This document shows positions 1 through 7,769 of a stretch of DNA of 64,000 bases, piece by piece (the stretch's first letter is position 1; each line of letters begins with the position of its first letter). Source of the DNA: N074bin45 sp039587475 (GTDB lineage Bacteria; Gemmatimonadota; Gemmatimonadetes; Gemmatimonadales; GWC2-71-9). Made by a program: the position numbers and the translations under genes. The stretch spans positions 1 through 64,000 of the forward strand of contig JBDHIK010000009.1 of assembly GCA_039587475.1 (NCBI GenBank), read 5' to 3'. The notes below the pieces were generated by a model. The model saw only the letters and a list, made by a program, of their open reading frames with translations. It searched no databases and had not been told where the DNA came from.

Positions 1-36
1 GTGTCTCATGGGAACCGCCCTTTGGCTGAAGAGGCC

Positions 37-66
37 GGGCGCGAGGGAAATCCTTCCCGCGCGCCC
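37..66 (-). terminator. Hairpin downstream of HEAT-repeat gene, possible terminator
   Basis: Arms 37-49 and 54-66 are complementary at 12 of 13 positions around an ATCC loop. It lies 7 bases past the stop of the minus-strand HEAT gene. No U-run follows on the minus strand, so it may be a 3-prime stabilising hairpin or a Rho-assisted stop rather than a classical intrinsic terminator. Confidence 0.45.
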
Positions 67-72
67 CCGCCA

Positions 73-1527
73 TTAGTTGCTGATGAGTTCTTCCAGGAAG
101 CTGGTGACGCGCGGGTCATCGGATTGTCCCAGCCAGAAGATGGCATTCTCGCGCAGTTCCTGGTTGGTCTCCGTCCGGGCGATCTCGAACAGCTTGTCGA
201 GTGCTTCAGGCTCCTCACTCTGTGAGTAGACGAAGACGAGCTGTTCCTTCATTTCGAGGTCGAGTCCGGCGTCCCACAACGTGAGCAGGTCCGCGATGCC
301 GACGCCACTCTGCCCGGCCCAGAACAAGGCGTTCTTCCGCAACTCGATCGGCTGGCTCTGGTCGCGCGCGATGTCGATCAACCATTTGCCGGTGGCCGGA
401 TCGTTCGACTGGGAGATGGCGAACAACACCTGTTCCCGCAGTTCCTCGTCCTGGAGCGTTGCGTACAACTCGCGAAGGTAGGGTCCGGTCTCGCCATCGT
501 CGTTCTGCCCCAGCCAGAAGATGGCGTTGGCGCGCAATTCGGTCGGCATGGTCGGGTCGGCAATGACCGCTCGCATCCTCGCGGCGCTCGCGGCACCGCC
601 CTGCTGAGCCAGCGCGAAGAGGGCCTTCTCGCGGATCTCCGGGTCGGAAGAGTGGCGCAACAGCGAATCGAGCAGGGGCACGGCCTCCGGGGTCGCGCTC
701 TGTGACAGCCAGAACACGGCGTCACCACGGATCTCGGGATCCGGGTCGTTCGACACCACGTCCATCAGGATGGCCGTCGTCTCCCCGTTACCCTGTTGCG
801 AAACGACGAACAAGGCCGCCTTGCGCATTTCGGCCGAGCAGGGATCCCTGCGTTGCAAGACACGCTTGAGGATCGGCAACGCCCGCTCAGGGTTGCTGTT
901 CATGAGCGCGTTCAGCGCAGCGATCCGCACGTCGTTCTCGCCGTCGGGGCAATCCTGGCTCTGCAGTTCGGTCTGGAGGTTTCTGGCCGCGCGAGAATCG
1001 CCGACTTCCGCGAGGGCACCGTCGATCCGGGTGGCGAGCGCCTGGGCGTCACCGTGGGTCCTCGCCGTCGGGTACTCGGTCAGGTGCTCGGCGAGGAGCC
1101 GCCGCGCCGCTCGCAGGTTGTCGGTGCCGCCGATGCGGTACCGTGAGAACGCCTCCCAGTAGATGGCGCTGGGAACGAACTCCGACTGCGGGTACTCGGT
1201 ACGCAGTTGCTGGAACAGCTGGGCCGCTTCGCGGAACCGATTGCGGTTCAAGGCCTCCCGCCCCGCGCTGAACAGAGAGTCCTCGGGGCCGATGGCCGAC
1301 AGCGGTGCCCACGACGGGACCACCACGACATCATTCGCCGGGGTGATGGCCGGTCGCGCCGTGGGGCGGTCCAGGTCGCCCAGGGCCATGACCGGCCGGG
1401 CGTCGTGGAAGCCGGGCTGGGTCGCGTCGAGCGAGGCCTGGTGATCTGGAGCCTTGACGTCCTGGGCGACCGCGGTGGCGGCGGCCAGGGTGGTGGTGCA
1501 GAGGGCGATGATCATGCGTGTGGACAT
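73..1527 (-). CDS. Exported TPR/HEAT-repeat protein with regular F-x3-Q repeats
   Basis: The 484-residue protein starts with a signal peptide (residues 1-22, ending AVA-Q), so it should act in the periplasm or at the outer membrane. Residues 85-172 look like tetratricopeptide helices (EAAQLFQQLRTEYPQSEF). From about 200 to the end is a helical HEAT-like array in which F-x-x-x-Q recurs with F at 240, 272, 304, 337, 369, 402, 432 and 464, a period of about 32 residues; four copies read FW[LA][SG]Q. A GGAG lies 6 bases before the ATG. It is the last gene of an ECF sigma/anti-sigma operon, 9 bases after the anti-sigma gene. A scaffold or stress-sensing partner is inferred; no enzyme motif is seen. 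Confidence 0.85.
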   Translation of the reverse strand: MSTRMIIALCTTTLAAATAVAQDVKAPDHQASLDATQPGFHDARPVMALGDLDRPTARPAITPANDVVVVPSWAPLSAIGPEDSLFSAGREALNRNRFREAAQLFQQLRTEYPQSEFVPSAIYWEAFSRYRIGGTDNLRAARRLLAEHLTEYPTARTHGDAQALATRIDGALAEVGDSRAARNLQTELQSQDCPDGENDVRIAALNALMNSNPERALPILKRVLQRRDPCSAEMRKAALFVVSQQGNGETTAILMDVVSNDPDPEIRGDAVFWLSQSATPEAVPLLDSLLRHSSDPEIREKALFALAQQGGAASAARMRAVIADPTMPTELRANAIFWLGQNDDGETGPYLRELYATLQDEELREQVLFAISQSNDPATGKWLIDIARDQSQPIELRKNALFWAGQSGVGIADLLTLWDAGLDLEMKEQLVFVYSQSEEPEALDKLFEIARTETNQELRENAIFWLGQSDDPRVTSFLEELISN

Positions 1528-1536
1528 CGGTGTCTC

Positions 1537-2193
1537 CTATAGACTCGAGCCGGTCCGCGCCGAGCCGGCGGGTACCAGACCCTGGAGTCGGGTCAAGACG
1601 GCGCTCTGCTCGAGGCCGTCAGTAATGAGATCGGTTTCGCCTTCCCACGAGTCGCCGCTCAACTGGGCGATCTGAGCCAGGACCAACTCGAGGTCCGCGA
1701 GCAGCGCCCTGAGTGCGGGATCCGCGGTGACCGGCGTGTCGCTGATGAGCCGGTTGGTGGCGAGGAGGTGCCGCGCGGTGGCGCTGGCCAGGTCCGACCG
1801 ATCGCCGCTCCGAACCTCGTCCCGGAACAGCGACAGGAAGGTCTCGGTCTGCGCCAGGTGGTTCGCCGTGGTGATGGCGAGTGCCGTACTGGCCGTTCGG
1901 TCGTCTCCCGTCACCGGCCCCGGATCGACGGCGACGACAGGGTTGCCCGCACCGTCCGTCTGCAGGCCCATGCCGATGGCAATCCCAATGGCCAGGACGG
2001 CCACCGCCGCCGCGGCGGCGGTGGACCAGACGACCCACCGGCCACGCCTCAAGGGGATCACGTGGCGAGCCCGGCGGTGATTCTGGAGGGCCTGCCACAT
2101 CGCTTCCTTCGGTGGTTCTGGCGGCTCGTGATACGACTGGGCCGCATCGGTGATCCACTCATCCAACGGTCGGTCCATCTGATCGTCCTTCAT
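1537..2193 (-). CDS. Probable anti-sigma factor, single-pass membrane protein
   Basis: 218 residues. An acidic cytosolic stretch (1-45) and basic residues (RRGR) precede one transmembrane helix at about 53-77, followed by a periplasmic domain of about 140 residues. The start overlaps the sigma gene stop as ATGA, the usual arrangement for a cognate anti-sigma factor. There is no HxxxCxxC zinc motif, unlike the second anti-sigma gene at 36832, so binding to the sigma factor would use a zinc-free N-terminal helix region. The role comes from position and topology; the sequence alone is not diagnostic. Confidence 0.65.
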   Translation of the reverse strand: MKDDQMDRPLDEWITDAAQSYHEPPEPPKEAMWQALQNHRRARHVIPLRRGRWVVWSTAAAAAVAVLAIGIAIGMGLQTDGAGNPVVAVDPGPVTGDDRTASTALAITTANHLAQTETFLSLFRDEVRSGDRSDLASATARHLLATNRLISDTPVTADPALRALLADLELVLAQIAQLSGDSWEGETDLITDGLEQSAVLTRLQGLVPAGSARTGSSL

Positions 2194-2759
2194 CCTGCCA
2201 TTCCTCCTGCAAACGCGGCCAGGGACTGCCGCAGCTTGCCACGTGCCCGTGAAAGTTGGGCCTTCGATGTTCCCGGTCGGATACCGAGCGCGGTGCCGAT
2301 CTCATCGTGGGTGTAGCCCTCGATGTCGTGCATCACGAAGACGGCGCGGTAGCCGCGGGGGAGATCGTCGATGGCGGCATGGAGCCGCTCCTTCAGGTCC
2401 GGATCGGCCTCGCGCCGTGGAGCTGCCTGGGGCGCCGCGGCGTCGAGGCCGACCTCCCGCTGGCGGAAGCGCTTGATCTTCCGGAGGCCGTTGAAAACGA
2501 CCGACGTGGCCACGGAACACAGCCAGGTCGACAGCCTGGCATCGCCACGGAACGTCTCCAACCGGTCGAACGCTCTGATGAATGCCTCCTGCGTGAATTC
2601 CTGGGCCAGGTCCGGGTCCCCCGATAGCCGGTAGGCCAGACGGTAGACGCGGTCCACATGGGCGTCATACAGTCGCCGCTCCGCCGCGGCGTCTCCGGCC
2701 AGGACCTCGGCCACGAGTTGCCGGTCCTCAGCCGTCCCTCCGGTGATCGATCGGGTCAT
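2190..2759 (-). CDS. ECF-type RNA polymerase sigma factor
   Basis: 189 residues. Region 2 is at about 25-95 (DLAQEFTQEAFIRAF, then RLSTWLCSVA) and region 4 at about 125-180 (LPRGYRAVFVMHDIEGYTHDEI followed by an SKAQLSRAR recognition helix). Regions 1 and 3 are absent, as in group 4 sigma factors. It heads a three-gene operon with the membrane anti-sigma gene and the exported HEAT protein, which suggests control by an envelope signal. The ATG is preceded by GGGGTG. The 257 bases upstream are non-coding on this strand and I could not assign a convincing promoter. Confidence 0.93.
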   Translation of the reverse strand: MTRSITGGTAEDRQLVAEVLAGDAAAERRLYDAHVDRVYRLAYRLSGDPDLAQEFTQEAFIRAFDRLETFRGDARLSTWLCSVATSVVFNGLRKIKRFRQREVGLDAAAPQAAPRREADPDLKERLHAAIDDLPRGYRAVFVMHDIEGYTHDEIGTALGIRPGTSKAQLSRARGKLRQSLAAFAGGMAG

Positions 2760-3002
2760 TGCACCCCTACTGACACGGGCATGCCTGGAATGGTTGCGTG
2801 GGCAGGGTCGAGGGTTCCGAGCGTCGGTGCTGCGAGCGTCCCCGTGCGGGTTTCTCGCTGCGTCGGGGAGGCGTCAACGCGGTGCGGCGGCCTGAGCCGC
2901 GTGAATCGTGCAACCCTTTTCCCGCTGATGGCATCTCAGTAGGTGAAGGTACCGCAAGCGCGGGCGCCGGCCACCAAAGATGCCGCCAGACCGCAGGAGT
3001 TC

Positions 3003-3008
3003 GAGGAG
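3003..3008 (+). promoter_or_regulatory. Ribosome binding site that selects start 3017
   Basis: GAGGAG lies 2 bases before ATG 3011 but 8 bases before ATG 3017. The spacing favours the second ATG as the true start of the small protein. Confidence 0.6.
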
Positions 3009-3016
3009 TGATGGTC

Positions 3017-3196
3017 ATGTACACACAGAATACCCGCGAGCCCACCTACACGGTGGTTGTCGATGGAAAGAAGATCGGCCAGGTCACCCGGCCGGTCGAC
3101 CTCCGGGTGTTCGGCCGGACCAAGGGCACGGTCTACCTGGCCCGACCGGTCCTGAAACGACAGCGCAACACGCGGGGAGGGACGGCGGCGCACTAG
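3017..3196 (+). CDS. Small basic protein of unknown function
   Basis: 59 residues with no family I recognise. A central stretch alternates hydrophobic residues (TYTVVVDGKKIGQV) and looks like a small beta-sheet; the C-terminus is strongly basic (KRQRNTRG), which would suit nucleic-acid or acidic-protein binding. A well-spaced GAGGAG supports ATG 3017; ATG 3011 is the alternative. It stands alone between the divergent sigma operon and the RND operon, and a hairpin follows at 3235-3261. The ordered codon pattern and RBS argue for a real gene, but confidence is moderate. Confidence 0.55.
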   Translation: MYTQNTREPTYTVVVDGKKIGQVTRPVDLRVFGRTKGTVYLARPVLKRQRNTRGGTAAH

Positions 3197-3492
3197 GCCG
3201 CCAAGGCCACGCCCACACCCGTTTTGACATAGATGGATCCCGGGGAGGACTACCCGGGTCCCCAACGAGGCCTGTGTCAGGGAGGGGCCGCACTCCTCCG
3301 GCGCAGGTCTCGTTGCGTAGTGGACCACCCGGGCATGGGTCCAGTCCACGCCGCCACCGACCGCATGGGAATCACCCCTCCGGTCCATTTCCATTTGGGC
3401 CCTTGCGACCCTCCCCCCTGACGAAGCATCTCCCCTGTGATCGCGCCTCACGGATGACGCGCCGATCTCGGACCTCGTCGTGGGGAGAACAC
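3197..3492. other. Intergenic region before the RND operon
   Basis: No gene is supported on either strand. It holds a hairpin (3235-3261) and a TTGACA at 3224-3229 with no matching -10 hexamer. The promoter for the efflux operon is probably here, but I cannot place it. Confidence 0.5.
3235..3261 (+). terminator. Hairpin after small protein gene
   Basis: GGATCCCGGG (3235-3244) pairs with CCCGGGTCC (3253-3261) with one bulged T and an 8-base loop. It lies 38 bases after the small gene's stop. No U-run follows, so termination is only possible. Confidence 0.35.
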
Positions 3493-4614
3493 ATGAGATT
3501 GCGGGCACGCTGGTGGCTGTTGGCGCTCGGGGCGCTTCTCGCCGGGACGTCGGGGTGTACGCCTCCGGACGTCGAGGGGGAGGGTGCCACGGCCGTCGAC
3601 TCGACGGGACCAGCCGAGCGGCGATCCCTGGCGCTTCCCGTCGTCGGTGCCCCGGTGCGCCATGGGGACTTGGTGCTCTCCGTCTCGACGACCGGGCAGG
3701 TTCGGTCCGACGCGGTTGCCACGCTTCGGGCCGAGACGCTGGGGACGATCGATGACGTCCTCGTCAGGCCCGGTAGCAGGGTCACCAAGGGCCAGACCCT
3801 GGTCCAGATGGACTCACTCCCGTTCGTGTTGTCGATGCAGGAGGCTCAAGCCGCCATCGACCAGGCGGATCTTCAGTATCGCGACCTGCTCATCACCGAC
3901 TCCATCGTCAGCGGCATCGCGCCCTCCGACGAGAAACGGAAGAACGCGGCTGCCCGGTCCGGTCTTGCGGCTGCGCAGGCGCGCTTCGACCAGCTGGTGC
4001 TACAGCGACGGCAGGCCACTGTCGTGGCCCCGTTCGACGGCGTCATCGATCGCGTCGAGGTCAGTCCCGGAGAACGGGTGACCAACGGGGAGGAACTGGT
4101 GACCCTGGTGGACGTCACCAATCTGTGGGTGGAAGCATCAGTGCTGGAGCACGACCTCCCCCTGATCAATGAAGGCGGGGTAGCCGTCGTGACCACCGCG
4201 GCCAGACCCGACGACCCGCGGGCCGGCCGCATCACAGCCGTTCTTCCCCTGGTGGACAGTACCACTCGGGCCGGCCGCGTCATGGTCCGCCTGCGGGGCG
4301 GCGGCGCCCTCAGGCCAGGGATGTACGCCGACGTGGCACTGGAAGCCGTCAGACTCACCGGCAGGAGGATCGTCCCGGCCGCGGCGGTGATCGAACGGGA
4401 CGGCCGGCCACTGGTCTTCGTGGTCCGCGACGGACGCGCCCAATGGGAGTACGTCCAGCCGGGTCGGTCGAACGGCGTCGAGACAGAGATTCTCGCAGAT
4501 GAATCCACCGGGGAGTATCCGCTCGCCGAAGGAGACGTGGTGCTGGTCGAAGGTCATCTGACCCTGACCCACGACGCGCCGGTGCGACTCTTGGCGTCAC
4601 CAGCCGACCGCTGA
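3493..4614 (+). CDS. RND efflux periplasmic adaptor (membrane fusion protein), probable lipoprotein
   Basis: 373 residues of the HlyD/AcrA family. The N-terminus is a signal sequence with a candidate lipid-attachment cysteine at 22 (TSGC). A lipoyl-type half follows (DDVLVRPGSRVTKGQTLVQMD), then a short alpha-hairpin (about 115-180), the second lipoyl half (VVAPFDGVIDRVEVSPGERV) and the barrel and membrane-proximal domains. ATG 3493 is chosen because GGGGAG lies 5 bases upstream and the signal peptide begins exactly there, although the frame is open much further upstream. It would join the two downstream RND permeases to an outer-membrane channel that is not encoded in this window. Confidence 0.9.
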   Translation: MRLRARWWLLALGALLAGTSGCTPPDVEGEGATAVDSTGPAERRSLALPVVGAPVRHGDLVLSVSTTGQVRSDAVATLRAETLGTIDDVLVRPGSRVTKGQTLVQMDSLPFVLSMQEAQAAIDQADLQYRDLLITDSIVSGIAPSDEKRKNAAARSGLAAAQARFDQLVLQRRQATVVAPFDGVIDRVEVSPGERVTNGEELVTLVDVTNLWVEASVLEHDLPLINEGGVAVVTTAARPDDPRAGRITAVLPLVDSTTRAGRVMVRLRGGGALRPGMYADVALEAVRLTGRRIVPAAAVIERDGRPLVFVVRDGRAQWEYVQPGRSNGVETEILADESTGEYPLAEGDVVLVEGHLTLTHDAPVRLLASPADR

Positions 4615-4667
4615 TGCGCCGCGCTGCCCACGATCGTCCTCACGGGCCTGTTTCGGCTGGTCGCTGA

Positions 4668-7600
4668 GTGTCCCTCACGGCCTCTTCCGTCCGCCGGCCG
4701 GTCACCACCATCGCCGCCGTTCTGGCCCTGGTGCTGATCGGGTCAGTATCCCTGGGCCGGCTCCCGGTGGCACTGCTGCCCGACGTGACGCTCCCCGTCC
4801 TCACGGTACGGACCGATTATCCCGGGGCAGCCGCCACCGAGGCGTCACGCTTCGTGGCGGAACCGATCGAAGAAGCGTTGTCGGCCACCCCCGGCCTGGT
4901 CGAACTGCGGTCCATCAGCCGGAACGAGCAGGTCACCACGCTGGCGCGATTCGCGTGGGGTACCGACATGGCCTCCACGGTCCTCACCGTGCGCGAGCGG
5001 CTCGACAATGTCCGCAGCTTGCTGCCGGAGCGGGCGTCTCGGCCGACCCTGCTGACCAGCGACCCAGGCGAGCGACCCATTGCCGTCATTGGTCTGACCG
5101 GACCCGGCGACCTCCGGTCCATCGCCAGAACCGCCGAGGAGGTCCATGCCAGGCGGTTCGAGCAGCTCGAGGGCGTGGCCAGCGTCGCGGTGGTGGGCGC
5201 GCCCCTCGATGAGATCCGTGTCGACGTGGACCCCAACCGGATGCGGAGCCTGGGGCTGTCTCCGCCGGACATCGCCACCGCCATTCGCAATGCCAACGCG
5301 ACGGCGCAAGGCGGCACCATTCGGCGGGGCCAGTTCAGGTTCTCGGTTCGGACCCTGACGGAACTGGGGTCGGTCGAGGAAATCGCCAACACTCCTGTGG
5401 GTCCACGCGGGAGCGGCATCACCCTGAAGGACATCGCCGAGGTGCGGCTGGCCACTGCAGATCCGAGAACGCTGACGCGGTTGGACGGCGCTCCGGCGAC
5501 CGGGTTGGTCGTCTATAAGGATGCCGGGGCCAATACGGTGGGGGTCACCCGTGAGCTGTACCGCTCGATCGAGGTTCTGGGCGATGAGTTCCCGGACGTG
5601 CAACTGTCCGTGGTGGCAGCGCAGGCCGAGTTCGTCACCGCCGCGCTCGCCAATCTGGCGCGCGAGATCTTCGTGGGGGGCGCGCTGGCCCTGATCGTCA
5701 TCCTGTTGTTCCTCGGCGATCTGCGCAGTTCGCTCGCCATCGGTCTCATCGTGCCGCTGTCGGTACTGGTTGCCCTGGTGCTGCTCCAGGTGTTCGACGT
5801 CACGATCAACATTCTGTCGCTCGGTGGACTGGCCCTTGGGGTGGGACTGTTGGTGGACAACGCCATCGTGGTGACGGAGGCCACCGGTCGCTATCGGGAG
5901 CAACGGCAGGCTCCCGACGTGGCCACCACGAGGGCCACCGAAGAGGTCATGGGCCCCCTCATCGCCGGGACCCTGACGACCATGCTGGTGTTCGGGCCCA
6001 TCGTCTTCGTGCGGGGGCTGGCCGCGGCGCTGTTCCGAGACCTGAGCCTCAGTGTGGTGATCTCCCTTGGTGCCTCGCTGGTTCTGGCGATCACCCTGCT
6101 CCCCGTGATTCTGGCCGGTCGCCGTCATCGTCGAACGGTTCCCATCACCCCGGCACCGAGGGAACCTGGATGGTTCCGTCGCCGGCTGGAGTCGATGGGC
6201 GCGCGCTTCGGTGATTCCTACGAGGCAGGCATCGCCTGGAGCCTTCGGCATCCGCCCGTGGTGTTCGCCAGTGGCCTGATTGCCATCGTCGTTGTCACCA
6301 GCGTGGCACTGCGGCTGCCCCGGGAAATCCTGCCACAGGTCGATGAAGGGCTGGTGGTTGCACGCCTGACGCTCCCGGAGGGGACCACGATCGAGGAGAC
6401 CACGCGCCAGGTGGCCCGGATAGAGGACGCGGCCCGCGCCATGGGATCGTCAGGGATCTACAGCCGGATCGGCGAAGCCACCGACGAGGAGGTCCTCGCC
6501 GGGGCCGACCCCGGGGGTGCCCACACGGCGCAGGTCATCGCCCCGGTGCCCGACCTGGCCGAGGCGACGTTGTTCGCGGATCGGTTGCGCGAGGCAGTGC
6601 CCGACCTGGCCGCTGGGGGCCTGGCCCTGGACCTGGCCGGGCAATCGGAGTTCGGCAGCCTGATCGGCCGGGAAGGGCGAGCCCTCAGGGTCGAGATTTC
6701 GGCCCCGCGCCCGGAGATCGCCGAGGCATGGGCCAGCCAGGTCCAGGACCGCTTGAGTGCCGTGCCCACGCTCACGGATGTGCGAAATGCCTACGCGGGG
6801 AGCCAACCGATCGTGGAGGTCTCGTTTCACCGCGAGCGAATCGCCCAGCGTAACCTCTCGCTCGATGCCGTCGCCGAGGCGCTCGCGGGTGGGCTCGGTG
6901 GTGTGGAGGCCAGCGAGCTGCGCGAGACCGATCGCCGGACGCCCATCACGGTGCGCCTGGCCGGCTCGGCCAACGAGGACCTGACGGCGGCCCTGTCCAC
7001 CACGGTCGGGGGTATTCCCGTGGGCCGTCTGGTGGACGTGCAGGAGGTGCGGGCCCCCATCGAGGTCGTGCGAGTCAACCAGCGCCCCGTGTCCGTCGTC
7101 GAGGCCCTGGTCCGCTCGGGTGGCACGGCGCGCGCCTCGGTGGACGTCGAGGCGGCCCTGGCCGAGATGGACGTGCCTCCGGGTGTCACCTGGGTGCTGA
7201 CCGGAGCCGACATCGAACAACGGCGGACTCTTTCCGAGTTCGGCGTGGTCGCGATGCTGTCCGTGGCGCTCGTGTTCCTCGTGCTGGCCGGCGAGTTTGC
7301 CTCGTTCACGACGCCACTCGTCGTCATGCTGACCGTACCGCTCGCTGCCGGCGGTGGGATCCTGCTGTTGTGGTTCACCGGCCAGAGCATCAACGCCGTT
7401 TCCCTCATGGGCTTGATCGTCATGATCGGCATCGCCGACAATGACGCCGTAGTGAAGTTGGCCGCCATCCGTTCCTTCCGGAGTCGGGGGCATTCGCTGA
7501 CCGACGCCATTCTTCGTGGCGGCAGGCAGCGGCTCCGACCCGTGGTCATTACGTCTCTGACGACCATCGCCGGGGTACTGCCGTTGGTGCTGGGCATGGG

Positions 7601-7769
7601 AAGCGGCGGTCAACTGTACCGCCCATTGGCCGCGAGCGTCATCGGAGGTGCCGCCAGTGCTCTGGTCGTCACCTTCTTCCTGATGCCGACCGCCTACTAT
7701 GTCGTCGAGTCGTTCAAGGATCGGCGATCGTCGCGGCGCACGCTGGCAGTCGAGGCGGAGGCGTCATGA
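4668..7769 (+). CDS. RND efflux permease, first subunit
   Basis: 1033 residues, the normal length for an AcrB/MdtB-type proton-driven inner-membrane exporter. The GTG start gives the typical N-terminus (SVRRPVTTIAAVL). There is one TM near 12-30, a periplasmic pore/docking domain (35-330), TM2-6 (335-480), a second periplasmic domain and TM8-12 (to about 1015). The TM4 proton-relay motif reads LLVDNAIVV, with Asp397 present and Asn398 where AcrB has its second Asp. It overlaps the next permease by ATGA. Substrate cannot be deduced. Confidence 0.93.
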   Translation: MSLTASSVRRPVTTIAAVLALVLIGSVSLGRLPVALLPDVTLPVLTVRTDYPGAAATEASRFVAEPIEEALSATPGLVELRSISRNEQVTTLARFAWGTDMASTVLTVRERLDNVRSLLPERASRPTLLTSDPGERPIAVIGLTGPGDLRSIARTAEEVHARRFEQLEGVASVAVVGAPLDEIRVDVDPNRMRSLGLSPPDIATAIRNANATAQGGTIRRGQFRFSVRTLTELGSVEEIANTPVGPRGSGITLKDIAEVRLATADPRTLTRLDGAPATGLVVYKDAGANTVGVTRELYRSIEVLGDEFPDVQLSVVAAQAEFVTAALANLAREIFVGGALALIVILLFLGDLRSSLAIGLIVPLSVLVALVLLQVFDVTINILSLGGLALGVGLLVDNAIVVTEATGRYREQRQAPDVATTRATEEVMGPLIAGTLTTMLVFGPIVFVRGLAAALFRDLSLSVVISLGASLVLAITLLPVILAGRRHRRTVPITPAPREPGWFRRRLESMGARFGDSYEAGIAWSLRHPPVVFASGLIAIVVVTSVALRLPREILPQVDEGLVVARLTLPEGTTIEETTRQVARIEDAARAMGSSGIYSRIGEATDEEVLAGADPGGAHTAQVIAPVPDLAEATLFADRLREAVPDLAAGGLALDLAGQSEFGSLIGREGRALRVEISAPRPEIAEAWASQVQDRLSAVPTLTDVRNAYAGSQPIVEVSFHRERIAQRNLSLDAVAEALAGGLGGVEASELRETDRRTPITVRLAGSANEDLTAALSTTVGGIPVGRLVDVQEVRAPIEVVRVNQRPVSVVEALVRSGGTARASVDVEAALAEMDVPPGVTWVLTGADIEQRRTLSEFGVVAMLSVALVFLVLAGEFASFTTPLVVMLTVPLAAGGGILLLWFTGQSINAVSLMGLIVMIGIADNDAVVKLAAIRSFRSRGHSLTDAILRGGRQRLRPVVITSLTTIAGVLPLVLGMGSGGQLYRPLAASVIGGAASALVVTFFLMPTAYYVVESFKDRRSSRRTLAVEAEAS

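Noticed and set aside
2813..2818. GGAACC (minus strand) as an ECF -35 for autoregulation of the first sigma gene
   Set aside because: The correctly spaced -10 position does not resemble an ECF -10, and GGAACC is expected by chance in GC-rich DNA.
3224..3229. TTGACA as a -35 for the RND operon
   Set aside because: No acceptable -10 hexamer at 16-18 bases downstream.
2980..3492. N-terminal extension of the RND adaptor frame
   Set aside because: The frame is open by chance; the signal peptide and RBS fix the start at 3493.
4845..6251. Long open frame antisense to the first RND permease (468 codons)
   Set aside because: It is the GC-driven shadow of the permease; composition is Gln/His/Arg-rich with no domain, and similar shadows lie opposite other large genes.
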